Assembly (NCBI GenBank): GCA_003695725.1
Contig: RFHX01000167.1
Coordinates: 1-17,938, forward strand
Direction: 5' to 3'
Length of the DNA stretch: 17,938 bases
DNA from: Candidatus Schekmanbacteria bacterium
Lineage (GTDB): Bacteria; Schekmanbacteria; GWA2-38-11; J061
Shown: piece by piece, positions 1-7,369 of the stretch
Position numbering within the stretch: position 1 is the stretch's first letter
Layout of the letters: each line of letters begins with the position of its first letter
Notes under the pieces: model-generated
Told to the model about the DNA's origin: nothing
The model's input: only the letters and a program-made list of their open reading frames with translations
The model's database searches: none
Translations under genes and position numbers: made by a program

Positions 1-1045
1 AAACAACAGAGCTTCCCGTGGAATTTATCTTTGTAATAAAAACATCCTGACTGTCTGAAAGCGTTGAATCCAAAGCGTTTTTAACGGGAAAGTCTGATGA
101 GCCGGCATTCCCAACGACATAGGCATTGCCCGATGAATCAACGGCAACGGAAAATGCCGTATCCCCTCCGCTTCCGCCGATATATGTGGAGTAGAGAAGA
201 CTTGGGTCTATTACAAGGTCGTGCCCTTTGTCATAGGAAGCAATATTGAAACCGTATGAATAGACGCCGTCTGATTCTTCAACCTTGAATCCGCCTTCAA
301 TTTCAACCCTCTCACCGTCAATATCCTGATAGATATAGGGTTTGCTGAAAGCTACAGATGCAATTTCCGTTTTAACTTCAAGCTCGCCCCTGTCGTTTAC
401 CTTCAACCCCTTTGCGCCTTCGACTTTGAGTTTTATATCCGAAGGATTGCCTTCTGGTGATACTGTAAATACCTTTTCAACATTTTTCCCATAGGCATTT
501 AATGAAAGTGTTATTCCCTCATAAACCTCTCCTAAGCTTGCACTCTCATATGTTGAAATGTTGGTTTTCCAGTTGTCTTTCTTTCCCTTAAAATAATTTA
601 CCTTTGTGCCGGTCTTATATTTTCCTTCAACCTTTACATCTTTGCTTCCAACCAACCTCTCTTCAAAGACAACCGATTTCGTTCTTTTGTTTTTTGAAAT
701 CTTTCCATCTTTTTCCTTCTCAACGCCTACTTCACCTTCATCACCCTTTACAATACTGTAAATCATCGCGCCATCATCTTTTAGATAAAAATTTCCGGCA
801 AAGGTGTTGGCATAGAATTTTATCTCATCGCTCAACTGCCCGCAGTTTTCGATGAAGGGTATCCCAATATTCAATAATTTGGCGTCAACGGCACTGCCGG
901 AAGTTGATTCAACACCGTTTTTTGCCAGAAACTCCTCCGGCACCCCGGGCACGCCTGAAGGTTTATAAATGTAGAGTGCCGCAAAGAGCGCTATAATTAA
1001 TCCTGCTATTACTGCAATTGATGACAACTTTTTGAAGTTGAGCAT
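1..1045 (-). CDS. SBBP-repeat surface/secreted protein, N-terminal part (cut by left window edge)
   Basis: Reading the minus strand from ATG at 1045 gives 348 open codons that run off the window, so the C-terminus is missing. Residues 1-10 are lysine-containing and are followed by a hydrophobic segment (about 10-27) that fits a signal peptide or membrane anchor, so export is likely. Residues about 60-270 resemble the domain that usually precedes SBBP beta-propellers: it holds ENCGQLSDEIKFYAN, which is typical of these proteins, and later GKNVEKVF. From about residue 285 the first SBBP-type repeat appears (LLYSTYIGGSGGD, then VDSSGNAYVVG and DFP). The start is supported by AAGGAG five bases upstream. 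The cargo or ligand is unknown; such proteins are commonly large extracellular propellers. The gene is divergent from the redox operon. The open frame on the opposite strand at 604-855 is its shadow. Confidence 0.85.
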   Translation of the reverse strand, partial: MLNFKKLSSIAVIAGLIIALFAALYIYKPSGVPGVPEEFLAKNGVESTSGSAVDAKLLNIGIPFIENCGQLSDEIKFYANTFAGNFYLKDDGAMIYSIVKGDEGEVGVEKEKDGKISKNKRTKSVVFEERLVGSKDVKVEGKYKTGTKVNYFKGKKDNWKTNISTYESASLGEVYEGITLSLNAYGKNVEKVFTVSPEGNPSDIKLKVEGAKGLKVNDRGELEVKTEIASVAFSKPYIYQDIDGERVEIEGGFKVEESDGVYSYGFNIASYDKGHDLVIDPSLLYSTYIGGSGGDTAFSVAVDSSGNAYVVGNAGSSDFPVKNALDSTLSDSQDVFITKINSTGSSVV

Positions 1046-1182
1046 AATTTCTCCTTAATTAGAATTTTTTTCCATAGGCTCATAAATTCAGCTATTTTAA
1101 GTGCTTATAAATAATTACTGCTTTTAACAAGAAAAACTTCCTTATTTTTCATTAAAAATCTTTCCATTCTCTTATTTTCTTC

Positions 1183-1211
1183 TTGAAAAAAAACTCATCT
1201 AATAATAAAAG
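1183..1211 (+). promoter_or_regulatory. Possible sigma-70 type promoter of the redox operon
   Basis: TTGAAA (1183-1188) and TAAAAG (1206-1211) are separated by 17 bases, about 40 bases before the first gene. The -10 match is only 4 of 6 in very AT-rich DNA, so this is tentative. It is flanked by an 8-bp inverted repeat (1180-1187 and 1212-1219). Confidence 0.3.
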
Positions 1212-1249
1212 TTCAAGAAATTTTCGAGGAACTACTCGGTTTAAAAAAT

Positions 1250-1528
1250 ATGAAAAAGAAAATTGAAAAGATTCCTATTGCTTTATATTTTCAAAGCAAC
1301 ACCGATTGGCGCTTTGAGACTCCGAAGGTCAACAAAGATAAGTGTATAAAGTGCGGGGTTTGCTATCTTTATTGTCCTGACAGCGCAATCAAGGAAACAG
1401 ACGATGGATATTTTGAAGCCGATTTAACACTCTGCAAAGGGTGTGGAATGTGCGAAAAGCAGTGTGTAACAGGATGTATTTCAATGGAAAAAGAGAAAAT
1501 GGTTCCACGACATCCTCTTTATAAATAA
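1250..1528 (+). CDS. PorD-like 2[4Fe-4S] ferredoxin subunit (delta-type of 2-oxoacid:ferredoxin oxidoreductase)
   Basis: This is a 92-residue protein with two [4Fe-4S] motifs: C32-x2-C35-x2-C38-x3-C42-P and C62-x2-C65-x2-C68-x3-C72. The stretch before the first motif (DWRFETPKV) matches the short conserved lead-in of pyruvate/2-oxoacid:ferredoxin oxidoreductase delta subunits rather than a free ferredoxin. The second motif ends CVTGC where CP is usual, which adds an extra cysteine (C76). In the family, this subunit relays electrons from the thiamine-containing subunit to external ferredoxin. Here it is first in the operon, 16 bases before a PorB-like gene, and no alpha or gamma subunit gene is nearby. 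Its natural partner may therefore be the NuoEF-type module downstream. No good Shine-Dalgarno sequence is visible. Confidence 0.85.
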   Translation: MKKKIEKIPIALYFQSNTDWRFETPKVNKDKCIKCGVCYLYCPDSAIKETDDGYFEADLTLCKGCGMCEKQCVTGCISMEKEKMVPRHPLYK

Positions 1529-1544
1529 AAATTTTATAAGAAAA

Positions 1545-2417
1545 ATGGAAAAATATTCAGTATTTGTTCCAAAGATTTTACCAAAGGAAGAAAATTTTGT
1601 ATCCGGCAGACGCTCCTGCAAGGGATGCGGCAAAGCGCTTGCACTGAGAATTGCCGCAAAAGCAATTAAAGAAGCAACACCTTTTAGCCTCAACAAAAAT
1701 TCTTCTCTGAACAGACTTGTATCCTCTGGATTCAATTGGAATGAATCATCTTTTTCATCAATTGTTGAACTTCTCTTAGAATCAATTGACAAAAAAGACA
1801 AAATACAAAAACCGATAATCGCTATCGATTTTTCTGTTTTTTCTAAAAATCTCGTTTCTCTTCATTCTATAGTTGAAAAGGACAAAAACCTTCTTCTTTT
1901 GATCTATGATAATGAGCCCTATATGGATGAGATAGTCAATGCATATCGCCCTCTTCCTTTCGGAGTTGATTATCATCAAGAATTTCCCGGCATAAAAGAA
2001 TTGTTATTTACATTTGAAAACAAAAACTTTTTTCACACAATAGAGAAATTCACTCTATCATATGCCGCTTCAGCTTCTGCATCATATCCTTTCGATTTGA
2101 TCGATAAAATCAAAAATGCTTTGAATGTGAAGGGTACATCTCTTCTGCATATTCACTCTCCCTGTCCAACGGGCTGGATCTTTCCATCTTCAGAAACCAT
2201 AAAAGCCGGAATACTTGCTGTTGAATCCGGATTTCATCAGTTATGGGAATATAAAAACAAAAAGCTATATGTGGAGAAATTGTATCAAGACAAAGAGAGA
2301 CTCAACCAATATATAAACTTCCAGAAAAGATACAGATATATGCCCAAAGGTTTTATAGATATGCTTTTTGAGTGCATTGAAAAAGAATCGAATTTTGTTA
2401 TGTCAAAAATCAAATAG
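1545..2417 (+). CDS. Degenerate PorB-like protein (2-oxoacid:ferredoxin oxidoreductase beta family, TPP motif lost)
   Basis: The protein has 290 residues, close to the usual beta-subunit length. Family marks that remain are GRRSCKGCGKALALR (C25, C28), the IYDNEPYM stretch (about 122-129), a YAASASASYP segment and HSPCPTGW (C207), followed by the usual C-terminal layout. Catalytic marks are missing. Where family members carry GDG for Mg-thiamine diphosphate, this protein has AIDFSVF (from A93). The NTGxQ stretch that follows DNExYM in active enzymes reads DEIVN. The cluster cysteine normally found about 25-30 residues after CxxC is also absent, leaving three of the usual four ligands. It is therefore probably not an active 2-oxoacid decarboxylase. 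It may be a structural or electron-transfer remnant recruited to the NAD(H)-linked complex encoded three bases downstream. The frame is intact, so it does not look like a decaying pseudogene. Family is fairly certain; role is unknown. Confidence 0.8.
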   Translation: MEKYSVFVPKILPKEENFVSGRRSCKGCGKALALRIAAKAIKEATPFSLNKNSSLNRLVSSGFNWNESSFSSIVELLLESIDKKDKIQKPIIAIDFSVFSKNLVSLHSIVEKDKNLLLLIYDNEPYMDEIVNAYRPLPFGVDYHQEFPGIKELLFTFENKNFFHTIEKFTLSYAASASASYPFDLIDKIKNALNVKGTSLLHIHSPCPTGWIFPSSETIKAGILAVESGFHQLWEYKNKKLYVEKLYQDKERLNQYINFQKRYRYMPKGFIDMLFECIEKESNFVMSKIK

Positions 2418-2420
2418 TTT

Positions 2421-2885
2421 ATGAAAAACCATATGAAAAAATTTGTAAAAGACACTCTAAAAAAATACAGGAATCCAAAAAATTCCGTTATTCACATTCT
2501 CCATGATATCCAAAATGAATATAATTATCTGCCCGAAGAATGTCTTGAAGTTCTGTCGCAATCAACAAGAATCCCTCTTTCGAACATTTTTTCTATTGCT
2601 ACCTTTTACAAAGCATTCAGTGTTGAGCCAAAGGGAAAAAAATTAATCAATGTTTGCGTCGGAACTGCTTGCTATGTAAGAAATTCAGAAAACCTTCTAA
2701 AAAGATTTGCAAGCGAATTGAAATTAGATGGTGAAGGCACAACAGATGACCTCAAATTTACTTTGTCGCGAGTAAGATGCCTTGGATGCTGCTCTCTTGC
2801 ACCAGTGGTAAGCATAAACGGGAAAATTTACGGCAATCTTACCGCAGATAAAATAAAAGCACTTCTTGAAAAAGAAGGAAATTAA
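2421..2885 (+). CDS. NuoE/HoxE/HydC-like [2Fe-2S] thioredoxin-fold subunit of an NADH-linked complex
   Basis: This is a 154-residue member of the 24-kDa subunit family. A helical N-terminal half contains LHDIQNEYNYLP and the family stretch IFSIATFYKAF. The thioredoxin-like half has the four cluster ligands C79, C84 (CVGTAC), C120 and C124 (CLGCC), then APVV and a GKIYGNLT segment. In complex I, Hox diaphorases and bifurcating hydrogenases this subunit docks on the NuoF-type flavoprotein and carries cluster N1a. The gene lies three bases after the PorB-like gene and three before the NuoF-like gene, so translational coupling is likely. ATG at 2421 is used; an in-frame ATG at 2433 is an alternative. 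No strong Shine-Dalgarno sequence is seen. Confidence 0.92.
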   Translation: MKNHMKKFVKDTLKKYRNPKNSVIHILHDIQNEYNYLPEECLEVLSQSTRIPLSNIFSIATFYKAFSVEPKGKKLINVCVGTACYVRNSENLLKRFASELKLDGEGTTDDLKFTLSRVRCLGCCSLAPVVSINGKIYGNLTADKIKALLEKEGN

Positions 2886-2888
2886 TAT

Positions 2889-4799
2889 ATGACGCAAATG
2901 AAAATAAAGCTCAAAATAAGAGGCAAAAGAGACCTTGACCACTACAAAAAATCAGGTCTTCAATCATTATATCCAAAAAAAACCAAAATTACTGTTGGTC
3001 TTGCCTCCTGCGGCTTAGCGGCTGGCGCATCGGCTATTTACGATTTCTTAAATAAAAAAATAGGGGGAAATAGTAAATTTCTGCTCTCACATACTGGATG
3101 TATCGGGATGTGCCACAATGAACCATTTGTGGAAGTTCAAATACCCGGTAAAGGAAAATTCTTTTTCAACAATGTAAAAGAAGAATCGGCAGAAAAGATA
3201 ATTGAACATTTGCAGAAAGGAGAGATTCCCCCCAAAGCAGTTATGGTTACAACTGAAGATGAATCTATTGCTTCAAAGGAAAGGATAAAAATCACAAAAA
3301 AAGGAATAAGAAAAATAAAAGATAAGGTCCCTAAATTCCAGTCAAATCAACTCAAAATAGCAACTCGAAATTGCGGCATCATAAATCCTGAAAACATTGG
3401 AGAATATATAGCCCGAGGCGGCTATTACTCACTCTTATATGTTCTTCAGCAAAAAAATCCAGAAAAAATAATAGAAGAAATTGAAAAATCAGGGCTTAGA
3501 GGACGCGGAGGCGCCGGTTTCCCAACAGGAAGAAAATGGAAAATTGCAAGAGACCAGAAGAGCAGGATAAAGTACATTGTTCGCAATGCCGACGAAGGAG
3601 ACCCCGGTGCATATATGGACAGGGCAATCCTTGAAGGAGACCCTCATTCAGTAATAGAAGGGATGATAATAGCCGGCTATGCCATAGGAGCAAAGAAAGG
3701 ATATATATATGTTCGTTCTGAATATCCCCTTGCATGCCTGAGAATCGTAAAAGCTATCAGTGATGCAAAAAAAGCAGGACTCTTGGGGAAATCGATAATG
3801 GGAAAAAACTTTTCTTTCAATATCGAAATATATCAGGGCGCAGGTGCATTCGTATGCGGAGAAGAAACAGCTCTTATAAAATCAATTGAAGGTTCATGGG
3901 GAGAGCCGCAGGGACGTCCCCCATATCCTGCTGTAGAAGGACTCTTTGGGAAGCCCACTGTAATCAACAATGTAGAAACTCTCTCCAATATACCTGTAAT
4001 CCTTTCCAATGGTGCAAAATGGTTCTCTTCAATAGGAACAAAAGAATGTCCTGGGACAAAGGTATTTTCTCTTGTTGGTGATGTCAAAAATGTGGGACTT
4101 GTTGAAGTGCCAATGGGAACGAAATTAAGGGATATCATCTACAAGATTGGAGGAGGCGTAAAAAAAGGTGAAAGAGCAAAAGCGGTTCAAACAGGAGGTC
4201 CCTCCGGTGGATGTATCCCAGAGAAGCTCTTCAATCTTCCCGTTGATTATACTGCTTTATATGAAGCCGGCTCAATAATGGGCTCTGGTGGAATGGTTGT
4301 AATGGGCAGCGAAACCTGTATGGTAGATGTTGCAAAATATTTCCTTGCCTTTCTTGAAGACGAATCTTGCGGGAAATGTGTACCTTGCAGAGTTGGTATA
4401 AGAAAAATGCGGGAAATATTGGAAGATATAACAAATGGGAAAGGCAAAAGAGGTGATATAGAATTGCTCAAAGGTCTGGCAGAAAATATCAAAGAAAGTT
4501 CCTTTTGCAATTTTGGTGCAACAGCGCCAAATCCACTGCTTTCCACAATCAAGTATTTCAGAGACGAATATGAATCTCATATAAACAGAAAGAAATGCCC
4601 TGCAGGCATATGCGCTAATCTTATAACGCTTTCAATTGATACAAAAAAATGTATAAGCTGCAACAAATGTAAAAAAGCATGTCCTGTCGATGCAATTTCA
4701 GGTGCAATGGGGTGGAAATATGCAATCATAGAGGATAAATGCATAAAGTGCCGCGCCTGTAAAGATGTTTGTCCTGTCGATGCTGTTATAATAAGGTAA
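2889..4799 (+). CDS. NuoF/HydB-like NAD(H)- and FMN-binding subunit with N-terminal [2Fe-2S] and C-terminal 2[4Fe-4S] domains
   Basis: With 636 residues, this has the length and domain order of HydB/HndC-type flavoproteins of bifurcating complexes rather than plain NuoF (about 430). Domain 1 is thioredoxin-like and has C41 (SCGLAAGA), C71 and C75 (GCIGMC). The core has the NADH loop GLRGRGGAGFPTG (from G202), FMN-site ADEGDPGAYMDR (234-245), GAGAFVCGEETAL and an SLBB-type region. Then comes the N3-type cluster C494-x2-C497-x2-C500 with C540. CPAGIC precedes two ferredoxin-type motifs starting at C588 and C618. It should exchange electrons with NAD(H) in the cytoplasm; some NADP specificity cannot be excluded. 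Together with its neighbours it forms a NuoEFG/HoxEFU/HydCB-like module. A hydrogenase domain is not encoded nearby. Confidence 0.93.
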   Translation: MTQMKIKLKIRGKRDLDHYKKSGLQSLYPKKTKITVGLASCGLAAGASAIYDFLNKKIGGNSKFLLSHTGCIGMCHNEPFVEVQIPGKGKFFFNNVKEESAEKIIEHLQKGEIPPKAVMVTTEDESIASKERIKITKKGIRKIKDKVPKFQSNQLKIATRNCGIINPENIGEYIARGGYYSLLYVLQQKNPEKIIEEIEKSGLRGRGGAGFPTGRKWKIARDQKSRIKYIVRNADEGDPGAYMDRAILEGDPHSVIEGMIIAGYAIGAKKGYIYVRSEYPLACLRIVKAISDAKKAGLLGKSIMGKNFSFNIEIYQGAGAFVCGEETALIKSIEGSWGEPQGRPPYPAVEGLFGKPTVINNVETLSNIPVILSNGAKWFSSIGTKECPGTKVFSLVGDVKNVGLVEVPMGTKLRDIIYKIGGGVKKGERAKAVQTGGPSGGCIPEKLFNLPVDYTALYEAGSIMGSGGMVVMGSETCMVDVAKYFLAFLEDESCGKCVPCRVGIRKMREILEDITNGKGKRGDIELLKGLAENIKESSFCNFGATAPNPLLSTIKYFRDEYESHINRKKCPAGICANLITLSIDTKKCISCNKCKKACPVDAISGAMGWKYAIIEDKCIKCRACKDVCPVDAVIIR

Positions 4800-4805
4800 T
4801 ATAGA

Positions 4806-5567
4806 ATGGAAACGATGAAAATAAATGGGAAAGAAGTAGAAATAAAAAAAGGTGAAACAATCCTGCAATGCGCCAGAAGGGAGGGTTTTAATATCCCTAC
4901 CCTTTGTTATCACGAAGCATTGAAGCCATATGGGGGATGCCGTCTCTGTGTAGTTGAAATAAAAAATGGCAATTCAGGTAAACTTGTATCTTCATGTATG
5001 TATAAAGCAGAAAAGGGGTTATCTGTTGAAACAGAAAGTAAAAAAGTAATTTCTGCAAGGAAACTTATTATCCAATTGCTTTTAATCGATGGAAAAGATG
5101 TGCCTGTTATAAAAGAAATTGCAAGGAAAATGGGTGTAAAAATAAATTCCCGTTTCAAAACAAAAAATGAACCTTGTATCTTATGCGGCCTTTGTATAAG
5201 GGCTTGTCGTGAAATAGTTGGAGTTTCTGCGATTGATTACGCAGGCAGAGGATATGGGAAAAAGGTTTCTACTCCTTACTTCAAAAAATCCTCATCCTGC
5301 ATAGGTTGTGGCACCTGCTTTTATATTTGTCCAACAGGCGCAGTAAAGATGCACGATATTGAAGAGGGTAAAGAAGCTGTTATTGATAAAGACTATGAAA
5401 TAAAGGGGCCTGCAAGAGTTATTGAAAATTGGAAGACTGCATTTGAAATGGTGAAATGTAAAAAATGCGGAAGAAATATAGGACCATCCGCAGTTATCGA
5501 TTTTATAAAAGCCAATGTAAAAACAAAAAAAGAGGTGTTAGAAATCTGTTTTATGTGCAGAGAATAA
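4806..5567 (+). CDS. Short NuoG/HoxU/HydA-N-like iron-sulfur subunit without catalytic domain
   Basis: The protein has 253 residues. The N-terminal plant-type [2Fe-2S] domain has C34, C45, C48 and C64 (YGGCRLCVVE). Next comes the region that in NuoG and [FeFe]-hydrogenases carries the His-Cys [4Fe-4S] motif (HPLDCxxC). Here it reads IDGKDVPVI, so that cluster is missing. Two [4Fe-4S] motifs follow at C124-C134 and C165-C175. The tail carries two CxxC pairs (C218/C221 and C248/C251), like a small zinc- or iron-binding ribbon, and the protein ends two residues after the last cysteine. There is no H-cluster and no molybdopterin domain. Its expected job is to pass electrons between the NuoF-like flavin subunit and a partner. 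It starts six bases after the NuoF-like stop. Confidence 0.88.
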   Translation: METMKINGKEVEIKKGETILQCARREGFNIPTLCYHEALKPYGGCRLCVVEIKNGNSGKLVSSCMYKAEKGLSVETESKKVISARKLIIQLLLIDGKDVPVIKEIARKMGVKINSRFKTKNEPCILCGLCIRACREIVGVSAIDYAGRGYGKKVSTPYFKKSSSCIGCGTCFYICPTGAVKMHDIEEGKEAVIDKDYEIKGPARVIENWKTAFEMVKCKKCGRNIGPSAVIDFIKANVKTKKEVLEICFMCRE

Positions 5568-5603
5568 TCAAAGTGGAAATTTTTTAATATTTAACAGGAG
5601 TGT

Positions 5604-5618
5604 ATGAAAGACGAATGA
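5604..5618 (+). other. Possible four-codon leader ORF overlapping the ferredoxin start
   Basis: AGGAG (5596-5600) is followed after three bases by ATG AAA GAC GAA TGA. The TGA overlaps ATG at 5615 as ATGA, an arrangement that could give reinitiation on the ferredoxin gene. The spacing is short, and the ORF may be accidental. Confidence 0.25.
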
Positions 5619-5884
5619 AGGTTGATAGAAAAATTTGTGTAGGTTGCGGCGGCTGTGTAAATCAATGCCCACGACTTGCAATCCGTTTTATTGACAATAA
5701 ATCCTATATTGACCAATTGTCCTGCATCGAGTGCGGCACTTGCAGGGCGGTATGTGGAGTAGATGCCATATCGAGTGATTGCAGATTCCCTGAAGTAGTG
5801 CTTATGAATTTTGAGAGTAATCCATTCGAAGAAGAGAATTTTTTCGACATAGATATAGATTTTGAACCTGAGAAAGACAACTAA
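5615..5884 (+). CDS. 2[4Fe-4S] ferredoxin with acidic C-terminal tail
   Basis: From ATG 5615 the protein has 89 residues. The two cluster motifs are C8-x2-C11-x2-C14-x3-C18-P and C37-x2-C40-x2-C43-x3-C47-G, so two low-potential [4Fe-4S] clusters are expected. The C-terminal 30 or so residues are rich in Glu, Asp and Phe, with no cysteine, and may dock a partner. A GTG at 5600 is in frame and would add five residues, but the AGGAG motif ends on its first base and so cannot serve it. ATG 5615 is preferred. The gene ends two bases before the FAD protein, and the pair recalls FixX-FixC, where a ferredoxin-like protein serves a flavoprotein. It may carry electrons between the NuoEF-like module and that enzyme. 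The partner is inferred from position only. Confidence 0.85.
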   Translation: MKVDRKICVGCGGCVNQCPRLAIRFIDNKSYIDQLSCIECGTCRAVCGVDAISSDCRFPEVVLMNFESNPFEEENFFDIDIDFEPEKDN

Positions 5885-5886
5885 CA

Positions 5887-7203
5887 ATGAGTAGAAGCAA
5901 ATATGATTTAATAATAGCAGGCGCAGGCCCTGCGGGATTGATGGCGGCTAAAACTGCTGCAGAGGAAGGGCTTTCTGTTTTAGTAATAGATATGAAGCGA
6001 GATATACCCAAAATAGACCGCTCCTGCTGTACTATGCTCATAAATGAGCCGAATACTCACGGCGATACCTGTAAGATAGTAAACAACAATATTCGCTATG
6101 AAAAATTAGGTCTTGAAGTTGAGTACAAAGGTATGTGGGTAAAACATTCAAAATCGATAAGGATTACGCCCGGAGGTAAGAAACTTGTAATTGCCAATGA
6201 TGAAGGAGTTTCAATTTCATATAACAAGGAAGTTCTTCTTGAAGGCTTAATGGAAAAATGCTTGAAGAATGGCGTTGATTTTCTGCCCGAAACATTTGTA
6301 CTTCGCGCAGAAAATATAAATAAGAAAGAAGTAAAAGTTTTTGTCAGAGGGTGCCGTTCACGAAAAATCAATACCTTATTGGCAAAAACTGTGATAGCCG
6401 CAGATGGAGTGAATTCTCAAATTGTAATGGGGCTTGAAATGTTCAAAAAAAGAAAATTCTATGTAACATTTCATGTTGCCTCCTATTTTCTTCATAATAC
6501 AAAAATCCCCTTTGAGCCGTCATGGATTACATTTATCGGTAAAGGCCATACACCGGAAGGTGGAGGCCAGATTTATCTTTTGTTTAAACACTTGAAAGAC
6601 GCTAAACCGGGAGATGAACCGGTTGTTGATTTGATGTTTGCATCCACAATAGGAGGCTCAACAAAAAGGCGTCTCGATTACTTTATGAAGCATGGTCCTT
6701 TCAAACATTGGTTTGAAGGCGCAGAAGTAGTCCATACTGCGGCGGCAACATTAAATTTTTACTCCTGTCTTGTTCCACCTGTGGAAGGAAACATCGTTGC
6801 AGTTGGTGATTCGGCAGCATTCATTGAAACCTATTGCCAAGGGGCTATGATGTACGGCTATAAAGCGGCAAAGGTTGTGGCAAAACATCAGCAAACAGGA
6901 TGCGGCTATGATGAATATTCAAAATTCTGGTATGATACCTTTGAATATTGTTGGCCCGGAGAAATTGAAAAAGCTCTGAAAGGTTATGCTATTGGAATTC
7001 TCGATAATGACGAACTCGATTACCTATTTTCTTTAACAGACAATGAGGTTTATGAAGGTTATGTCAGCGAAAACACTGCGCCTGAGGTAATGAAAAAAGC
7101 ATTGATGTCAAAAATTGACAGGATTAAAAAGGAGCGGCCTGCCTTAGCTGAAAAACTTCTAAACTATTATGGTAAAGCAAAAGTAGAAGAAGTTATCAAA
7201 TAA
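5887..7203 (+). CDS. FAD-dependent oxidoreductase, geranylgeranyl reductase/FixC-like family
   Basis: This is a 438-residue flavoprotein. The Rossmann FAD motif G12-A-G-P-A-G17 sits at the N-terminus, IAADG (170-174) is in the middle, and VGDSAAFIE (from V306) forms the second FAD phosphate-binding site. This is the pattern of the p-hydroxybenzoate-hydroxylase-like superfamily that includes geranylgeranyl reductases, FixC and ETF:quinone oxidoreductases. The usual archaeal GGR signature with a cysteine in CGG is replaced by RSCCTML, and no iron-sulfur motif or transmembrane helix is evident. Substrate is unknown; candidates are a prenyl chain, a quinone or an enoyl compound reduced with ferredoxin-derived electrons. 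It is last in the operon, and a 166-base gap follows. Confidence 0.8.
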   Translation: MSRSKYDLIIAGAGPAGLMAAKTAAEEGLSVLVIDMKRDIPKIDRSCCTMLINEPNTHGDTCKIVNNNIRYEKLGLEVEYKGMWVKHSKSIRITPGGKKLVIANDEGVSISYNKEVLLEGLMEKCLKNGVDFLPETFVLRAENINKKEVKVFVRGCRSRKINTLLAKTVIAADGVNSQIVMGLEMFKKRKFYVTFHVASYFLHNTKIPFEPSWITFIGKGHTPEGGGQIYLLFKHLKDAKPGDEPVVDLMFASTIGGSTKRRLDYFMKHGPFKHWFEGAEVVHTAAATLNFYSCLVPPVEGNIVAVGDSAAFIETYCQGAMMYGYKAAKVVAKHQQTGCGYDEYSKFWYDTFEYCWPGEIEKALKGYAIGILDNDELDYLFSLTDNEVYEGYVSENTAPEVMKKALMSKIDRIKKERPALAEKLLNYYGKAKVEEVIK

Positions 7204-7369
7204 GCATTTATTTTACTCTATAAAGCGCAAATTTTAAGAATTTCCTTTGATATATATTTTAGATTGATTTTACTTTTGATTGTGATATGTCTAAGAACAA
7301 TAAAATATATTAAAAATCTTTTAATTGTTGAAGCGCAAATGAGAATTCTATGATAGGAGAAATTGCAAG

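Noticed and set aside
604-855. Plus-strand open frame of 83 codons
   Set aside because: It lies wholly inside the SBBP protein gene on the other strand and its product is low-complexity with no family resemblance.
1481-1979. Minus-strand open frames opposite the PorB-like gene
   Set aside because: They are shadows; the plus frame has clear family motifs and operon spacing.
3833-4580. Several overlapping minus-strand open frames opposite the NuoF-like gene
   Set aside because: Antisense to strongly conserved motifs; no recognisable domain in any of them.
7264-7306. Promoter-like boxes before the aldolase gene (TTGATT with TATGTC or TAAAAT)
   Set aside because: Poor matches or 19-base spacing in an AT-rich gap; cannot be told from background.
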